A DNA stretch of 17,378 nucleotides from Thermodesulfobacteriales bacterium (GTDB lineage: Bacteria; Desulfobacterota; Thermodesulfobacteria; Thermodesulfobacteriales; Thermodesulfatatoraceae): the NCBI GenBank assembly GCA_026985945.1, contig JALSPN010000044.1:1-17378 (forward strand). The letters run 5' to 3'. Positions 6,903 through 15,724 of the stretch are shown here, in pieces; within the stretch, counting starts at the first letter, position 1; the number at the start of each line of letters is the position of its first letter. The notes below the pieces were generated by a model. That model saw only the letters and a program-made list of their open reading frames with translations. It had not been told where the DNA came from and searched no databases. Made by a program: the position numbers and the translations under genes.

Positions 6903-7694
6903 TCACAATCTTGATAAGATTTCTGGCCCCTTCACCGTCACCACTATGGAATGTTCAAAATGGGCGGCAAGGCCCCGATCCTTGGTTACGGCCGTCCAAC
7001 CGTCAGGAAGGATCTCTATCTCGTGACTTCCAGTCACCACCATGGGCTCAATGGCAAGCACCATACCCGCCAAAAGCCGTGGCCCCTTCCCCCGCTTTCC
7101 AAAATTGGGCACTTCAGGTGGTTCGTGTAAAGATTGGCCCACACCATGACCCACAAAATCCCGGATCACGTTATAGCCCTTCTTCTCCACAAATTTCTGA
7201 ATGGTATAAGAAATGTCCTGCACCCTGTTTCCGACCCTTGCCTTTTCGATAGCCTTGTAAAGTGCTTTTTCGGTCACCTCCATGAGCCGCTCAGCTTCCG
7301 GAGAAACCTTTCCCACCGGCACTGTGATCGCTGCATCTCCGATATAGCCTTCGTAAACCGCGCCAAAATCTAAACTAACGATATCACCCTCCTTAAGGAC
7401 CTTCTCCTTAAGCGGCAAACCGTGCACCACTTCTTCGTTTACCGAAACACACAAACTAAAGGGGTAGCCCCGATAACCCTTAAAGGCCGGCAGGGCCCCC
7501 CTTCCCCTGGCTATCTCTTCGGCAATTTTATTGAGTTCCCAGGCCGAAATACCTGGAGCAATAATTTCTTTTAACTTGTAAAGAACCTCCGCAACAATAG
7601 CGTTTGCTTTACGCAATAAATTAATTTCCCAGGGAGCCTTTATCTTTATTTTGGCCGGCCCCCTGGGGGTTTTTACTAATTTAGCCTTTCGCAA
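6903..7694 (-). CDS. map: Methionine aminopeptidase, type I
   Basis: This cytosolic metalloprotease removes the initiator methionine from nascent chains. The pita-bread fold residues are all present: H91 (VVHGLP) and the dinuclear metal ligands D109 (SLDFG), D120 (GDAA), H183 (GHGVG), E216 (IEPM) and E247 (FEHS). It lacks the type II insert and any N-terminal zinc finger. The open frame starts at TTG 7694, two bases after the adk stop, giving 263 residues. That adds about 17 basic residues before the usual family start (near KIKIKAPWEINLL), and only a weak GGCGG precedes it, so the exact start is uncertain. The position between adk and infA matches the conserved spc-alpha junction. Confidence 0.96.
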   Translation of the reverse strand: MRKAKLVKTPRGPAKIKIKAPWEINLLRKANAIVAEVLYKLKEIIAPGISAWELNKIAEEIARGRGALPAFKGYRGYPFSLCVSVNEEVVHGLPLKEKVLKEGDIVSLDFGAVYEGYIGDAAITVPVGKVSPEAERLMEVTEKALYKAIEKARVGNRVQDISYTIQKFVEKKGYNVIRDFVGHGVGQSLHEPPEVPNFGKRGKGPRLLAGMVLAIEPMVVTGSHEIEILPDGWTAVTKDRGLAAHFEHSIVVTVKGPEILSRL

Positions 7695-7696
7695 CT

Positions 7697-8341
7697 TTAT
7701 CCGCCAAGCAACTGCACAATACGATTAAAAATCTCTTCTATGGAGCCCATCCCGTCTATGCGGTGAAGAACTCCCTTTTTCTCATAATAAGAAATAATAG
7801 GCTCTGTCTGCTCGTGATAGACCTTTAAACGGTTACGAACCGTCTCTTCATTATCGTCCGCCCGCTGATAAAGCTCGCCACCACAGACGTCACACTTGCC
7901 TTCTTCTTTGGGCGGTTTGAACATAACATGATACATCATCCCGCACTTCTTGCAAGTGCGCCGCCCGGTAAGACGCTTTACCAGTTCTTCGTCCGGAACG
8001 TCAATCAAGATGGCGTAGTCGATCTTCTTGCCCAGCTTTTCAAGCAGTTTATCAAGGGCCTCTGCCTGCGGAACCGTGCGGGGAAAACCATCCAGAATAA
8101 AACCCTTCTCACAATCGGGCTGCTTAAGGCGTTCTTCTACCATCCCGAGGACGATCTCATCCGGTACCAGGGCCCCCTTGTCCATGTATTCCTTGGCCTT
8201 TTTACCGAGCTCCGTCCCCTTGGAGAGGTGCTCACGAAACATATCCCCGGTAGAAATTTGCGGAATCCCATATTTTTCAGCAATCCTTTTGGCCTGTGTA
8301 CCTTTGCCTGCCCCCGGCGGTCCTAAAAAGACGATGTTCAT
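7697..8341 (-). CDS. adk: Adenylate kinase, zinc-lid long form
   Basis: This 214-residue enzyme interconverts ATP + AMP and 2 ADP in the cytosol. The P-loop GPPGAGKGT is at 7-15, the AMP-site STGDMFR at 30-36, and FILDGFPRT at 81-89. The lid carries C130, C133, C150 and C153 (C-X2-C-X16-C-X2-C), the structural zinc site found in many Gram-positive and thermophilic enzymes. [12 protein letters not shown] follows, with the catalytic arginines. AAGGAGG before the ATG is a strong SD. It lies between secY and map as in many bacteria. Confidence 0.98.
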   Translation of the reverse strand: MNIVFLGPPGAGKGTQAKRIAEKYGIPQISTGDMFREHLSKGTELGKKAKEYMDKGALVPDEIVLGMVEERLKQPDCEKGFILDGFPRTVPQAEALDKLLEKLGKKIDYAILIDVPDEELVKRLTGRRTCKKCGMMYHVMFKPPKEEGKCDVCGGELYQRADDNEETVRNRLKVYHEQTEPIISYYEKKGVLHRIDGMGSIEEIFNRIVQLLGG

Positions 8342-8362
8342 TGTTCCCCTCCTTTACTGAAA

Positions 8363-9676
8363 TTAGCGCCGGCCTCGTAAACGCCCCTGTTTCATGAGGC
8401 CATCGTAGTGGCGCGTCAATAAATGGGCCTCAATCTGGGCCATGGTATCCATGGCCACTCCCACAACAATTAATAGCGCCGTGCCCCCGAAATAGAAGGG
8501 GACATTAAATTTAGCTATCAAAATGGTGGGTAAAACGCAAATGGCAGAAACGTAAAGAGCGCCTATTAAGGTAATACGAGTAAGAACTTTGTCCAAAAAT
8601 TCGGCCGTAGCCCTTCCTGGCCTGATCCCAGGGATAAATCCTCCGTATTTCTGAAGATTCTCCGCTACTTCTTCGGGATTGAAAATGATGGCCGTGTAGA
8701 AGTAACAGAAAAAGATTATCAGCCCCACAAAGAGAAGCTCGTAAATGAGATTGCCAGGCCGAAAGAAAGAGGCCACCTGTTGAAAGGCCTCAAGCGGCAC
8801 AAAACTGGCCACGGTGGCCGGAAACATGAGCACGGAAGAAGCAAAAATCGGTGGAATGACACCGGCCATATTAACCTTAAGCGGCAAATAGGTGCTCTGC
8901 CCCCCTACGATCTGACGTCCTACCTGCCTTCGCGCATAATGGATCGGTATCCGGCGCTGGGCCCTTTCCATGAAAACCGTAAAGGCCACCACCCCTACTA
9001 CCAGAACCAGAATAAAAAGAAGCACTAGCGGAGAAAGCTCTCCGGTCTTTACAAAGCGGATGGTATTCATGATGGCTGAGGGCATACGGGCCACAATTCC
9101 GGCAAAAATGAGCATGGAAATACCATTGCCAATGCCGTGTTCTGTCATCTGTTCCCCAAGCCACATCAAAAAGACCGTCCCCGTGGTAAGGGTAAGCATG
9201 GTCAGGAGACGAAACCCCCAGCCCGGAAACATCACAATCGGCTCCCCGTTAGGGCCGGTCATTTTCTCAAGGCCAATGGCGATACCGAAACCCTGCACCA
9301 GACAGATGGCCACGGTTAAATAGCGAGTATAATAGGCAATTTTGCGACGCCCCTCAGGGCCTTCCCGCTGCATCTCTTTGATGCTGGGAAAGACCACCGT
9401 CAGAAGCTGCAAAATAATGGAAGCACTGATATAAGGCATGATCCCCAGGGCACAGATGGAAAGCTTACGAAGTGCCCCTCCAGAAAACATGTCAATAAAG
9501 CCGAAAATCGTGCCCCCAGCACGGGAAAACAGGGCTACTAAAGCATCGGTATTGATCCCCGGGGTAGGAATCTGGACGGCTATCCGATAAATAGCAAGCG
9601 CCGCCAGGAGAAAAAAGACCCGGCGGCGCAGCTCGGGAATGTTGGCAAAAGTCTCAATCCCTTTGGCCTGTAACAT
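8363..9676 (-). CDS. secY: Protein translocase subunit SecY
   Basis: This is a 437-residue inner-membrane channel with ten hydrophobic spans that works with SecE/SecG and SecA. The plug region FGFIDMFSGGALRKLSI, the pore-ring helix LGIMPYISASIILQLL, the cytosolic loop FNPEEVAENLQKYGGFIPGI and the ribosome/SecA-facing MERAQRRIPI and HYDGLMKQGRLRGRR are all recognizable. The length is normal. The SD AAAGGA is formed by the last codons of rplO, and the ATG lies only 3 bases after the rplO stop, so SecY synthesis is likely coupled to L15. Confidence 0.98.
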   Translation of the reverse strand: MLQAKGIETFANIPELRRRVFFLLAALAIYRIAVQIPTPGINTDALVALFSRAGGTIFGFIDMFSGGALRKLSICALGIMPYISASIILQLLTVVFPSIKEMQREGPEGRRKIAYYTRYLTVAICLVQGFGIAIGLEKMTGPNGEPIVMFPGWGFRLLTMLTLTTGTVFLMWLGEQMTEHGIGNGISMLIFAGIVARMPSAIMNTIRFVKTGELSPLVLLFILVLVVGVVAFTVFMERAQRRIPIHYARRQVGRQIVGGQSTYLPLKVNMAGVIPPIFASSVLMFPATVASFVPLEAFQQVASFFRPGNLIYELLFVGLIIFFCYFYTAIIFNPEEVAENLQKYGGFIPGIRPGRATAEFLDKVLTRITLIGALYVSAICVLPTILIAKFNVPFYFGGTALLIVVGVAMDTMAQIEAHLLTRHYDGLMKQGRLRGRR

Positions 9677-9679
9677 ATT

Positions 9680-10147
9680 TTATCCTTTGAGAGGAATTAT
9701 CTCCACCGAACCTCCGGCAGCTTCAATCTTTTGACGAGCGGAAGCCGAAATGGCATGACATCTGACTTTAAGCGCAATATTTATCTCTCCATCTCCCAGG
9801 ATTTTTACGGGCTTGGGCTTGCCCTTTAAAAGCTTTGCCGCTCTGAGACTCTCCGGACTGATCTCTGCACCGGCTTCAAAACGCTTCGCAAGATCTCCCA
9901 CATTAAAAACAGCATATTCAATACGGAAGGGATTTTTAAAACCCCTTTTGGGAAGCCGCCTCAAAATGGGCATCTGCCCCCCTTCAAACCAGGGTGGCAC
10001 CCCACCGCCCTTGCGGGCCTTCTGCCCCTTATGACCACGACAGGAAGTCTTGCCATGACCCGAACCCGGGCCACGCCCCACCCGCTTCTCTTTCTTTTTT
10101 GACCCCGGAAAAGGGGAAAGATTGGAAAGGCTGATGCCTTCAGCCAT
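9680..10147 (-). CDS. rplO: 50S ribosomal protein L15
   Basis: This is a 155-residue 23S rRNA-binding protein important late in large-subunit assembly. The Gly/Arg/Lys-rich N-terminal arm ([20 protein letters not shown]), [15 protein letters not shown] and the C-terminal [14 protein letters not shown] motif are typical. The ATG lies inside the final codons of rpmD (an 8-base overlap), with GGAGGA just upstream, so both are translated in a coupled manner. Confidence 0.98.
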   Translation of the reverse strand: MAEGISLSNLSPFPGSKKKEKRVGRGPGSGHGKTSCRGHKGQKARKGGGVPPWFEGGQMPILRRLPKRGFKNPFRIEYAVFNVGDLAKRFEAGAEISPESLRAAKLLKGKPKPVKILGDGEINIALKVRCHAISASARQKIEAAGGSVEIIPLKG

Positions 10148-10328
10148 CGATCTCCTCCACTCTTACAAGATGTTTGACCTTTTCTATCATCCCCCGGATA
10201 CAGGGATTATCCGGACGGATGACGGTATGTCTGATGCGCCTCAAACCAAGGGCCGCAATAGTAGCCCGCTGTTTTTTAGACCAGCCGTACTTGCTCCGCA
10301 CCAAAGTAATCTTAAGCTGTTTCGCCAT
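10140..10328 (-). CDS. rpmD: 50S ribosomal protein L30
   Basis: This is a short 62-residue bacterial L30 ([41 protein letters not shown]). ATG 10328 is preferred to GTG 10337 because AGGTGA stands at normal distance before it and [10 protein letters not shown] is the usual opening. It overlaps the end of rpsE by 17 bases and the start of rplO by 8 bases, so it is tightly coupled on both sides. Confidence 0.97.
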   Translation of the reverse strand: MAKQLKITLVRSKYGWSKKQRATIAALGLRRIRHTVIRPDNPCIRGMIEKVKHLVRVEEIDG

Positions 10329-10833
10329 GGCCCTCACCTACCGCTTCTTCCTGGGAAAGATTTCGCTTTTTAGCCACATAATCGGGGCTCTGGAGAGATT
10401 CCAGAGCCTTAAAAGTGGCCTTAACCACGTTGTGAGGATTGGTGCTGCGAATACATTTTGTGACCACATCTTTTATCCCCACGGCGTCCATAATGGCACG
10501 CACCGTGCTGCCGGCGATAACCCCCGTCCCCGGAGGACCTGGCTTTAAAAGCACTTTGGCAGCTCCATACTCTCCGATGATAGGATGAGGAATTGTTCCC
10601 TCTATCACCGGCACCGTTATCATGTTCTTCCGGGCCTTTTCCAGGGCCTTCCGGATAGCATCAGGCACTTCCGGGGCCTTGCCCAGACCATAACCTACCC
10701 TTCCAGCCCCGTCTCCTACCACAACCACCGCTGAAAAGCGGAAACGACGCCCTCCTTTGTGAACCTTAGCCACCCGGTTAATAAAGATTATCTTCTCAAT
10801 CAACTGTTCGTTTTCTTTTGGTGATGCCACCAA
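10312..10833 (-). CDS. rpsE: 30S ribosomal protein S5
   Basis: This is a 173-residue protein that helps shape the mRNA entry channel and affects decoding fidelity. The N-terminal dsRNA-binding-like domain ([24 protein letters not shown]) and the C-terminal domain ([20 protein letters not shown]) are standard. The frame opens with TTG GTG at 10833/10830; GGAGG is 8 bases from TTG and 11 from GTG, so TTG is favoured but either may be used. Its 3' end overlaps rpmD. Confidence 0.97.
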   Translation of the reverse strand: MVASPKENEQLIEKIIFINRVAKVHKGGRRFRFSAVVVVGDGAGRVGYGLGKAPEVPDAIRKALEKARKNMITVPVIEGTIPHPIIGEYGAAKVLLKPGPPGTGVIAGSTVRAIMDAVGIKDVVTKCIRSTNPHNVVKATFKALESLQSPDYVAKKRNLSQEEAVGEGHGETA

Positions 10834-10851
10834 GGCTCAAACCTCCCTTAG

Positions 10852-11232
10852 CTAAAACTCTAATCCTGCGGCACGAGCGCCTTCAGCAAGGGCCTTAACA
10901 CGCCCGTGATACTTGTAGCCTCCGCGGTCAAAAACCACCTTCTTAATACCCGCCTCCAGGGCCCTCTGCCCGATAAGCTCTCCCACCGCTTTAGCTACGG
11001 CCGTTTTACCACCTTCTTTTTTGAGTTCTGCCAGCCGCTCTCTAATTTGAGGGGTCAGCGAAGAAGCCGCCACCAGAGTGCGCCCGGAAATATCATCAAT
11101 TATCTGGGCATAAATGTGCTTACAGGAACGAAAGACCGAAAGCCGCGGCCTTTCCGGTGTGCCAAAAATCTTTTTTCTTACCCGACGCTTTCTCCTAAGA
11201 CGAGCCAGCACTTTCTTACTCGTTCTCCCCAT
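10852..11232 (-). CDS. rplR: 50S ribosomal protein L18
   Basis: This is a 126-residue protein that binds 5S rRNA with L5 in the central protuberance. The basic N-terminal arm ([20 protein letters not shown]), [17 protein letters not shown] and the C-terminal [20 protein letters not shown] identify the family. The ATG follows TAAGGTGAGAGGG. Spacing to rplF and rpsE is about 18-20 bases. Confidence 0.98.
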   Translation of the reverse strand: MGRTSKKVLARLRRKRRVRKKIFGTPERPRLSVFRSCKHIYAQIIDDISGRTLVAASSLTPQIRERLAELKKEGGKTAVAKAVGELIGQRALEAGIKKVVFDRGGYKYHGRVKALAEGARAAGLEF

Positions 11233-11251
11233 AGCCCTCTCACCTTAATAT

Positions 11252-11821
11252 CTATTTCTTGCCGCCCTTACCGGCCTTACGCAGGATTTTCTCTCCGGTA
11301 TAACGAATCCCCTTACCCTTATATGGCTCAGGGGGACGAAGTTTTCTGATATTTGCCGCCGTCTGCCCTACCAGTTCCTTGTCTATTCCCTCAAGGATAA
11401 TCTGAAACTGGACTTCTCCGGCTCCCTTCTGAACTTTGGCCGTAATACCAGGAGGTAGCTTGAATTCGATAGGATGGGAATAACCCAGATTTAAGACCAG
11501 AGTATCTCCCTTGAGTTCGGCCCGGTAGCCGAGCCCCACAATGTCAAGAGATCTGGTAAAGCCCTGTGTTACCCCGACAACCCAGTTATTAAGAAGGGCT
11601 CGTGCCAGACCATGAAAAGCCTTTACCTTGCGTGCCAGCCTTTTCTGCACCTCTGCCGGCAAGACCTGAATCTCTTTGCCCTCGATCTTGAACTCCACCA
11701 GGGGAGGACGCGGCTTTTCAAGCCGCCCCTTGGGCCCCTGAACCACGATCTTCTCTTCCGTTATTTCCACCTTTACCCCGTCAGGAAGAGGGACAGGTTT
11801 TCTACCAATCCGCGAAAGCAT
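11252..11821 (-). CDS. rplF: 50S ribosomal protein L6
   Basis: This is a 189-residue two-domain protein near the sarcin-ricin loop and factor-binding site. The start SRIGRKPVPLPDGV, the central LVGVTQGF-type turn (GVTQGFTRSLDIVGLGYRAE) and the C-terminal RKLRPPEPYKGKGIRY motif are diagnostic. It is slightly longer than average because of a lysine-rich tail (AGKGGKK). AGGTGAAGGG precedes the ATG. Confidence 0.98.
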   Translation of the reverse strand: MLSRIGRKPVPLPDGVKVEITEEKIVVQGPKGRLEKPRPPLVEFKIEGKEIQVLPAEVQKRLARKVKAFHGLARALLNNWVVGVTQGFTRSLDIVGLGYRAELKGDTLVLNLGYSHPIEFKLPPGITAKVQKGAGEVQFQIILEGIDKELVGQTAANIRKLRPPEPYKGKGIRYTGEKILRKAGKGGKK

Positions 11822-11835
11822 AACCCTTCACCTCA

Positions 11836-12231
11836 CTACCAGACTTCACAGATGACTTCCCCGCCAATACCCCTTTTGCGGGCTTCCTTATCCGTCATAA
11901 TTCCCTGAGAAGTAGAAATAATGGCTATCCCATACCCCCCCAAAACCTTGGGGAGCTCGTCTTTCTTGACATAAACCCGGCGCCCTGGCTTTGAAACCTT
12001 ACGCATCCCGGCAATAACAGGACGCTTATTCTCATCATATTTCAGGACGATTTCTATCTTCCCCTGTGGCCCTTCCGGCACAAAGCGGAAATCTTCAATG
12101 TAGCCCTCTTCCTTGAGAATTTTGGCAATAGCCAGCTTCATCTTTGAAGCAGGAATCTCCACACTCTTGTGCCGCACCAGGCAGGCGTTTCTTATACGCG
12201 CCAACATATCAGCAATAGGATCTGTCATCAT
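11836..12231 (-). CDS. rpsH: 30S ribosomal protein S8
   Basis: This is a 131-residue primary binder of the 16S central domain. The opening [15 protein letters not shown] and the C-terminal [20 protein letters not shown] with GGEVICEVW are canonical. The frame starts with two successive ATG codons; AAGGGG lies 8 bases before the first. In E. coli S8 represses the spc operon, but I could not identify a target stem here. Confidence 0.98.
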   Translation of the reverse strand: MMTDPIADMLARIRNACLVRHKSVEIPASKMKLAIAKILKEEGYIEDFRFVPEGPQGKIEIVLKYDENKRPVIAGMRKVSKPGRRVYVKKDELPKVLGGYGIAIISTSQGIMTDKEARKRGIGGEVICEVW

Positions 12232-12243
12232 GGCCTACACCCC

Positions 12244-12429
12244 TTACCAGCTTGCTTTCCGTACTCCCGGGATCTTCCCCTGGGAAGCCAGGTTGCGAAA
12301 ACAAATTCGGCACAATCCGAAGCGACGAATATAGGCCCGTGGCCTCCCGCAGATAGAACAACGGTTTCTCTTGCGAACCTTAAATTTTGGCTCTCTAAGG
12401 GCCTTTACGATCTGTGCTTTACGGGGCAT
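12244..12429 (-). CDS. rpsN: 30S ribosomal protein S14, zinc-binding (type Z)
   Basis: This is the 61-residue short form of S14, with four zinc ligands C24, C27, C40 and C43 (C-X2-C-X12-C-X2-C) around [20 protein letters not shown]. This is the zinc-dependent type, unlike the longer cysteine-free type that replaces it under zinc limitation in some bacteria. GGAGGA precedes the ATG and overlaps the end of rplE; the ATG is 2 bases after the rplE stop. Confidence 0.98.
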   Translation of the reverse strand: MPRKAQIVKALREPKFKVRKRNRCSICGRPRAYIRRFGLCRICFRNLASQGKIPGVRKASW

Positions 12430-12431
12430 TC

Positions 12432-12977
12432 CTATCTCCTCCGTTTAAAAGGCATACCCAAGAGCTTCAAAAGCTCAAAGGCCTCTTCGTCCGTTTCTGC
12501 CGAGGTAACAAAAGTAATATTCATGCCTTTGATCTTTTCTACTTTGTTAGGATCTACCTCAGGGAAAATGGTATGATCTGATATTCCCAGCGTATAGTTG
12601 CCACGCCCATCAAAACCCTTCGTGGGAACTCCCCGAAAATCACGCACCCGTGGGAGAGCTATGTTGATCAGGCGCATGAAAAAATCATACATCCGGTCCT
12701 TTCGGAGGGTAACCATAACCCCAATGGGCATCCCCTCTCGCAGCTTAAAGGCTGCGATGGACTTTCTGGCCCGACGAATGCTCGGCCTTTGACCGGAAAT
12801 CATTGCCAGCTCTTCTACCGCCTGATCAATAATCTTGGGATTTTGAACCGCCTCTCCCAGCCCCATATTGAGACAGATCTTTTTTAAACGCGGGACTTCC
12901 AGGCGGTTGGCATACTCAAATTTTTCCATCAGTTTGGGAACCACTTCCTCTTCGTAATACTGTTTGAGCCAGGACAT
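12432..12977 (-). CDS. rplE: 50S ribosomal protein L5
   Basis: This is a 181-residue 5S rRNA-binding protein of the central protuberance. [58 protein letters not shown] and the C-terminal [15 protein letters not shown] are diagnostic. The ATG follows AGGAGTAGG, formed by the end of rplX, 7 bases after that stop. Confidence 0.98.
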   Translation of the reverse strand: MSWLKQYYEEEVVPKLMEKFEYANRLEVPRLKKICLNMGLGEAVQNPKIIDQAVEELAMISGQRPSIRRARKSIAAFKLREGMPIGVMVTLRKDRMYDFFMRLINIALPRVRDFRGVPTKGFDGRGNYTLGISDHTIFPEVDPNKVEKIKGMNITFVTSAETDEEAFELLKLLGMPFKRRR

Positions 12978-12984
12978 AGCGAAC

Positions 12985-13356
12985 CTACTCCTTCGCTTCG
13001 ATTATCTCACCACATTTTTTGCACACCCGGACTTTTGTGCCGTCTTCTAAAATCTTGCGTCCGATCCGAACTCCCCGGGTGCACTTGGGACAGAAGACCA
13101 TCAGATTGGAAATATGAATCGGTGCCGGTTTCTCCACAATCCCACCTTCAGCGTAAGGAGTGGGACGCATGTGTCTCTTAACAATGTTTACCCCTTCCAC
13201 GATGGCCCGTTGCCGGCGAGGAAAGACCTGTAACACCCGGCCAATCTTTCCTTTATCTTTCCCCGCTATCACCACTACCTGATCATCTTTCCTGATATGG
13301 CATTTAGCCTGATGTGGTTTTATATCTCGACGCTGTTTACTCCTGAAAAGCGGCAT
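12985..13356 (-). CDS. rplX: 50S ribosomal protein L24 with N-terminal extension and C-terminal zinc ribbon
   Basis: This is a 123-residue KOW-domain protein that initiates large-subunit assembly and sits by the exit tunnel. The KOW core runs from about residue 23 ([21 protein letters not shown]) and is followed by [16 protein letters not shown]89, C92, C112 and C115 (CPKC and CKKCGE) form a zinc-ribbon-like end present in many bacterial L24. The first about 18 residues ([18 protein letters not shown]) are extra, since the family usually begins just before the KOW. ATG 13356 is preferred over GTG 13365 because AAGGAG is 8 bases before the ATG and overlaps the GTG. That SD is joined to the TAA stop of rplN. 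Confidence 0.97.
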   Translation of the reverse strand: MPLFRSKQRRDIKPHQAKCHIRKDDQVVVIAGKDKGKIGRVLQVFPRRQRAIVEGVNIVKRHMRPTPYAEGGIVEKPAPIHISNLMVFCPKCTRGVRIGRKILEDGTKVRVCKKCGEIIEAKE

Positions 13357-13368
13357 GGCTCCCACTCC

Positions 13369-13737
13369 TTAAAGCACTTCTGGTGCCAGAGAAATAATTT
13401 TCATAAATTTTTTGGCCCGCAACTCTCGACCTACCGGACCAAAAATACGTGTCCCTACCGGCTCCCCCCACTGGTTAATCAGAACAGCAGCGTTTTCATC
13501 AAACTTAATCAAGGTGCCGTCTGAACGGGGCTGTTCCTTCTTGGTGCGCACAACCACGGCCCGCACCACATCTCCTGCCTTCACCTTAGAATTGGGAAGG
13601 GCCTCCTTCACCGAAGCGATGATTACATCACCAATCCGGGCGTAACGGCGCCCTGAACCTCCAAGTACCCGAATGCACATGATGCGCTTGGCGCCCGAAT
13701 TGTCTGCCACGTTAAGATAGGTTTGCTGTTGAATCAT
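13369..13737 (-). CDS. rplN: 50S ribosomal protein L14
   Basis: This is a 122-residue protein at the subunit interface that forms bridges to the 30S. The signature [20 protein letters not shown], then [38 protein letters not shown] and [13 protein letters not shown] is complete. The length is exactly normal for the family. AAGGCC and an upstream GGGTGGTG act as a weak SD. Confidence 0.99.
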   Translation of the reverse strand: MIQQQTYLNVADNSGAKRIMCIRVLGGSGRRYARIGDVIIASVKEALPNSKVKAGDVVRAVVVRTKKEQPRSDGTLIKFDENAAVLINQWGEPVGTRIFGPVGRELRAKKFMKIISLAPEVL

Positions 13738-13755
13738 GGCCTTTCACCACCCTTC

Positions 13756-14055
13756 TTAAACTTCCTGCCCTTCAGGTTGTTCTTCTTTCTCAAGAACCTT
13801 GGCTCTCTCAAGAATTTGACGGACCCGCCAGCGCTTATGCCGGGAAAGAGGTCTGGTCTCCTCAATCAAAACTTTATCGCCCATCCGACAGGCGTTTTCT
13901 TCATCATGGGCCATGAACTTCTTGCGTCTCTTGATGTATTTCTTGTAGAGCGGATGTTGCATAAGCCGCTCTACCATAACCACTACGGTTTTATCCATTT
14001 TGTCGCTTACCACAATACCCACAAATTGTTTCCGATTAGCCTTCTTTTCGCTCAT
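13756..14055 (-). CDS. rpsQ: 30S ribosomal protein S17
   Basis: This is a 99-residue OB-fold primary 16S-binding protein. It shows [38 protein letters not shown] and [20 protein letters not shown]. The C-terminal segment ([17 protein letters not shown]) is a modest acidic extension. ATG 14055 is chosen over ATG 14061 because GAGGG is 8 bases from the former and only 2 from the latter. Confidence 0.97.
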   Translation of the reverse strand: MSEKKANRKQFVGIVVSDKMDKTVVVMVERLMQHPLYKKYIKRRKKFMAHDEENACRMGDKVLIEETRPLSRHKRWRVRQILERAKVLEKEEQPEGQEV

Positions 14056-14073
14056 CTTCATGACCCTCTGTTA

Positions 14074-14274
14074 TCAAGCACGAATTCCCAGTTCTTTTTC
14101 CCGGATCACCGTCAGGACCCGGGCAATATCCCTTTTGACTTCCCGAATACGCATCGGGTTCTCAAGCTGGTGAATAGACTTTTGAAAACGCAAATTAAAG
14201 AGCTCTTCACGCAATTCGCGCAACTTCTCCTGGAGCTCCACCACCGAAAGATGGCGCAACTCTTCCGCCTTCAT
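14074..14274 (-). CDS. rpmC: 50S ribosomal protein L29
   Basis: This is a 66-residue two-helix protein beside the polypeptide exit tunnel. [37 protein letters not shown] and [17 protein letters not shown] are typical. ATG 14274 overlaps the rplP stop as ATGA and has GGGAGGA upstream; a longer frame from 14304 would add ten unrelated residues and lacks an SD. Confidence 0.98.
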   Translation of the reverse strand: MKAEELRHLSVVELQEKLRELREELFNLRFQKSIHQLENPMRIREVKRDIARVLTVIREKELGIRA

Positions 14275-14690
14275 AACCGATCCTCCCGCGAGACAATCTT
14301 GCATTTGATGGGCAACTTGTCCGCTGCAAGTTTCAAGGCCTGCCGGGCAACTTCTTCCGGCACCCCTTCGATCTCGTAAATGATTCTGCCCGGCTTGATC
14401 ACCGCTACCCAGCCTTCAACATTTCCCTTTCCCTTTCCCATCCTGGTTTCAGCAGGCTTTTTGGTAATGGGCTTGTCGGGAAACACCCTGATCCAGACCT
14501 TGGCACCCTTTTTGGCATGACGCACAATGGCCACACGCCCGGCCTCTATCTGCTGGGCCGTCAACCAGCAATGACCAAGGGCCCGGAGACCAAATTCTCC
14601 AAACGCTACATAATTCCCTCGCCAGGCCTTTCCCCGGTTGCGGCCCTTTTGTTGCTTCCGATATTTGACCTTCCGTGGCTGAAGAAGCAT
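14271..14690 (-). CDS. rplP: 50S ribosomal protein L16
   Basis: This is a 139-residue protein near the peptidyl transferase centre and A-site tRNA elbow. It begins [20 protein letters not shown], and has [29 protein letters not shown] sequence and [19 protein letters not shown], all conserved. The ATG has two consecutive SD-like runs, TAGGAGG and AAGGAG, the first including the rpsC stop. The stop overlaps rpmC. Confidence 0.99.
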   Translation of the reverse strand: MLLQPRKVKYRKQQKGRNRGKAWRGNYVAFGEFGLRALGHCWLTAQQIEAGRVAIVRHAKKGAKVWIRVFPDKPITKKPAETRMGKGKGNVEGWVAVIKPGRIIYEIEGVPEEVARQALKLAADKLPIKCKIVSREDRL

Positions 14691-14703
14691 CGCTCCTTAC
14701 CTC

Positions 14704-15363
14704 CTAAAGATTAAGCGGCGGCATCTCACCCTTCTCAGGCAAGACCTCTCCTTTGAAAATCCAGACCTTGACCCCAATGACCCCATATTTGGTATTGGCC
14801 TCTGCAAAGCCGTAGTCAATATCAGCCCGTAACGTATGAAGAGGCACACGCCCTTCCCGATACCATTCCTTGCGCGCTATCTCCGCTCCTCCCAAACGTC
14901 CTTTACATTGCACCCGAATCCCCTGGGCTCCAAAGCGCATGGCCAAGGCTACCGCCCGTTTCATGGCTCGTCTAAAAGAAACCCGGCGCTCAAGTTGCGT
15001 AGCTATATTTTCCGCCACCAGCTGAGCATCCAGCTCCGGCCTTCTGACCTCTACAATATCGATGTGAATCTCTTTGCCTTCGGTCAGTTCCTCAAGGGCC
15101 TTTTTGAGGGCCTCGATCTCCGCCCCCTTCTTTCCGATGACAATCCCCGGCCGTGCCGTATGAATAATAATACGAACTTTATTGGCGGCTCTTTCGATTT
15201 CAATCTTGGCGATCCCCGCGTGTTTCAGACGCTCCTTGATGTAACGCCGAATCTTATAATCTTCATGGACCAGCTGGGGAAAATCATTCTTTGCAAACCA
15301 GCGGGAATCCCATGTCCGTGTAATCCCGATCCTCAAGCCTATGGGATTTACTTTCTGACCCAA
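14704..15363 (-). CDS. rpsC: 30S ribosomal protein S3
   Basis: This is a 219-residue head protein at the mRNA entry site with helicase-related function. The N-terminal segment [15 protein letters not shown], the KH type II domain with the VIGKKGAEI loop at about 75-83, and the C-terminal domain ([40 protein letters not shown]) are present. It starts at TTG 15363, which directly precedes the invariant GQKVNP, with GAGGAGG 7 bases upstream. Confidence 0.98.
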   Translation of the reverse strand: MGQKVNPIGLRIGITRTWDSRWFAKNDFPQLVHEDYKIRRYIKERLKHAGIAKIEIERAANKVRIIIHTARPGIVIGKKGAEIEALKKALEELTEGKEIHIDIVEVRRPELDAQLVAENIATQLERRVSFRRAMKRAVALAMRFGAQGIRVQCKGRLGGAEIARKEWYREGRVPLHTLRADIDYGFAEANTKYGVIGVKVWIFKGEVLPEKGEMPPLNL

Positions 15364-15370
15364 CTTCCAC

Positions 15371-15375
15371 CCTCC
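15371..15375 (-). promoter_or_regulatory. Shine-Dalgarno supporting the TTG start of rpsC
   Basis: GGAGG, within TAAGAGGAGG that includes the rplV stop, lies 7 bases before TTG 15363. Confidence 0.75.
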
Positions 15376-15377
15376 TC

Positions 15378-15713
15378 TTAAGGCTTCTCTTCTACAACGA
15401 TAGTAATATGACTCGTCCTTTTAAGGATCCGACTTGCCCGACCAAAGGCCCGCGGCCAGAGGCGCTTAAGCCGCGGCCCTTCATCTACATAGGCCCTTTT
15501 GACATAAAGACGATCCGGATCCATCTGGTAATTGTGTTCCGCATTCGCTATCGCCGATTCCAGAACCTTCCGGACCAACCGAGCGGCTTTTTTCGGCGTA
15601 AAACGTAAAATATTTAAGGCCTCATCCACAGGTTTGCCACGAATAAGATCTACTACCAGGCGTGCCTTATAAGGCGAAATCCGCACGTATCTGGCCACCG
15701 CTCGCGCTTCCAT
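15378..15713 (-). CDS. rplV: 50S ribosomal protein L22
   Basis: This is a 111-residue protein whose long beta hairpin lines the exit tunnel. [51 protein letters not shown] and the hairpin [20 protein letters not shown] are characteristic. AGGAG, fused with the TAG stop of rpsS, is 8 bases before the ATG. Confidence 0.99.
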   Translation of the reverse strand: MEARAVARYVRISPYKARLVVDLIRGKPVDEALNILRFTPKKAARLVRKVLESAIANAEHNYQMDPDRLYVKRAYVDEGPRLKRLWPRAFGRASRILKRTSHITIVVEEKP

Positions 15714-15724
15714 ATCGCAAACTC

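Noticed and set aside
15447..15479. GC-rich inverted repeat (GGCCCGCGGC / GCCGCGGCCC, one mismatch) inside rplV
   Set aside because: It falls in the conserved arginine/proline-rich hairpin codons of L22, has no T-run, and is not next to a gene boundary.
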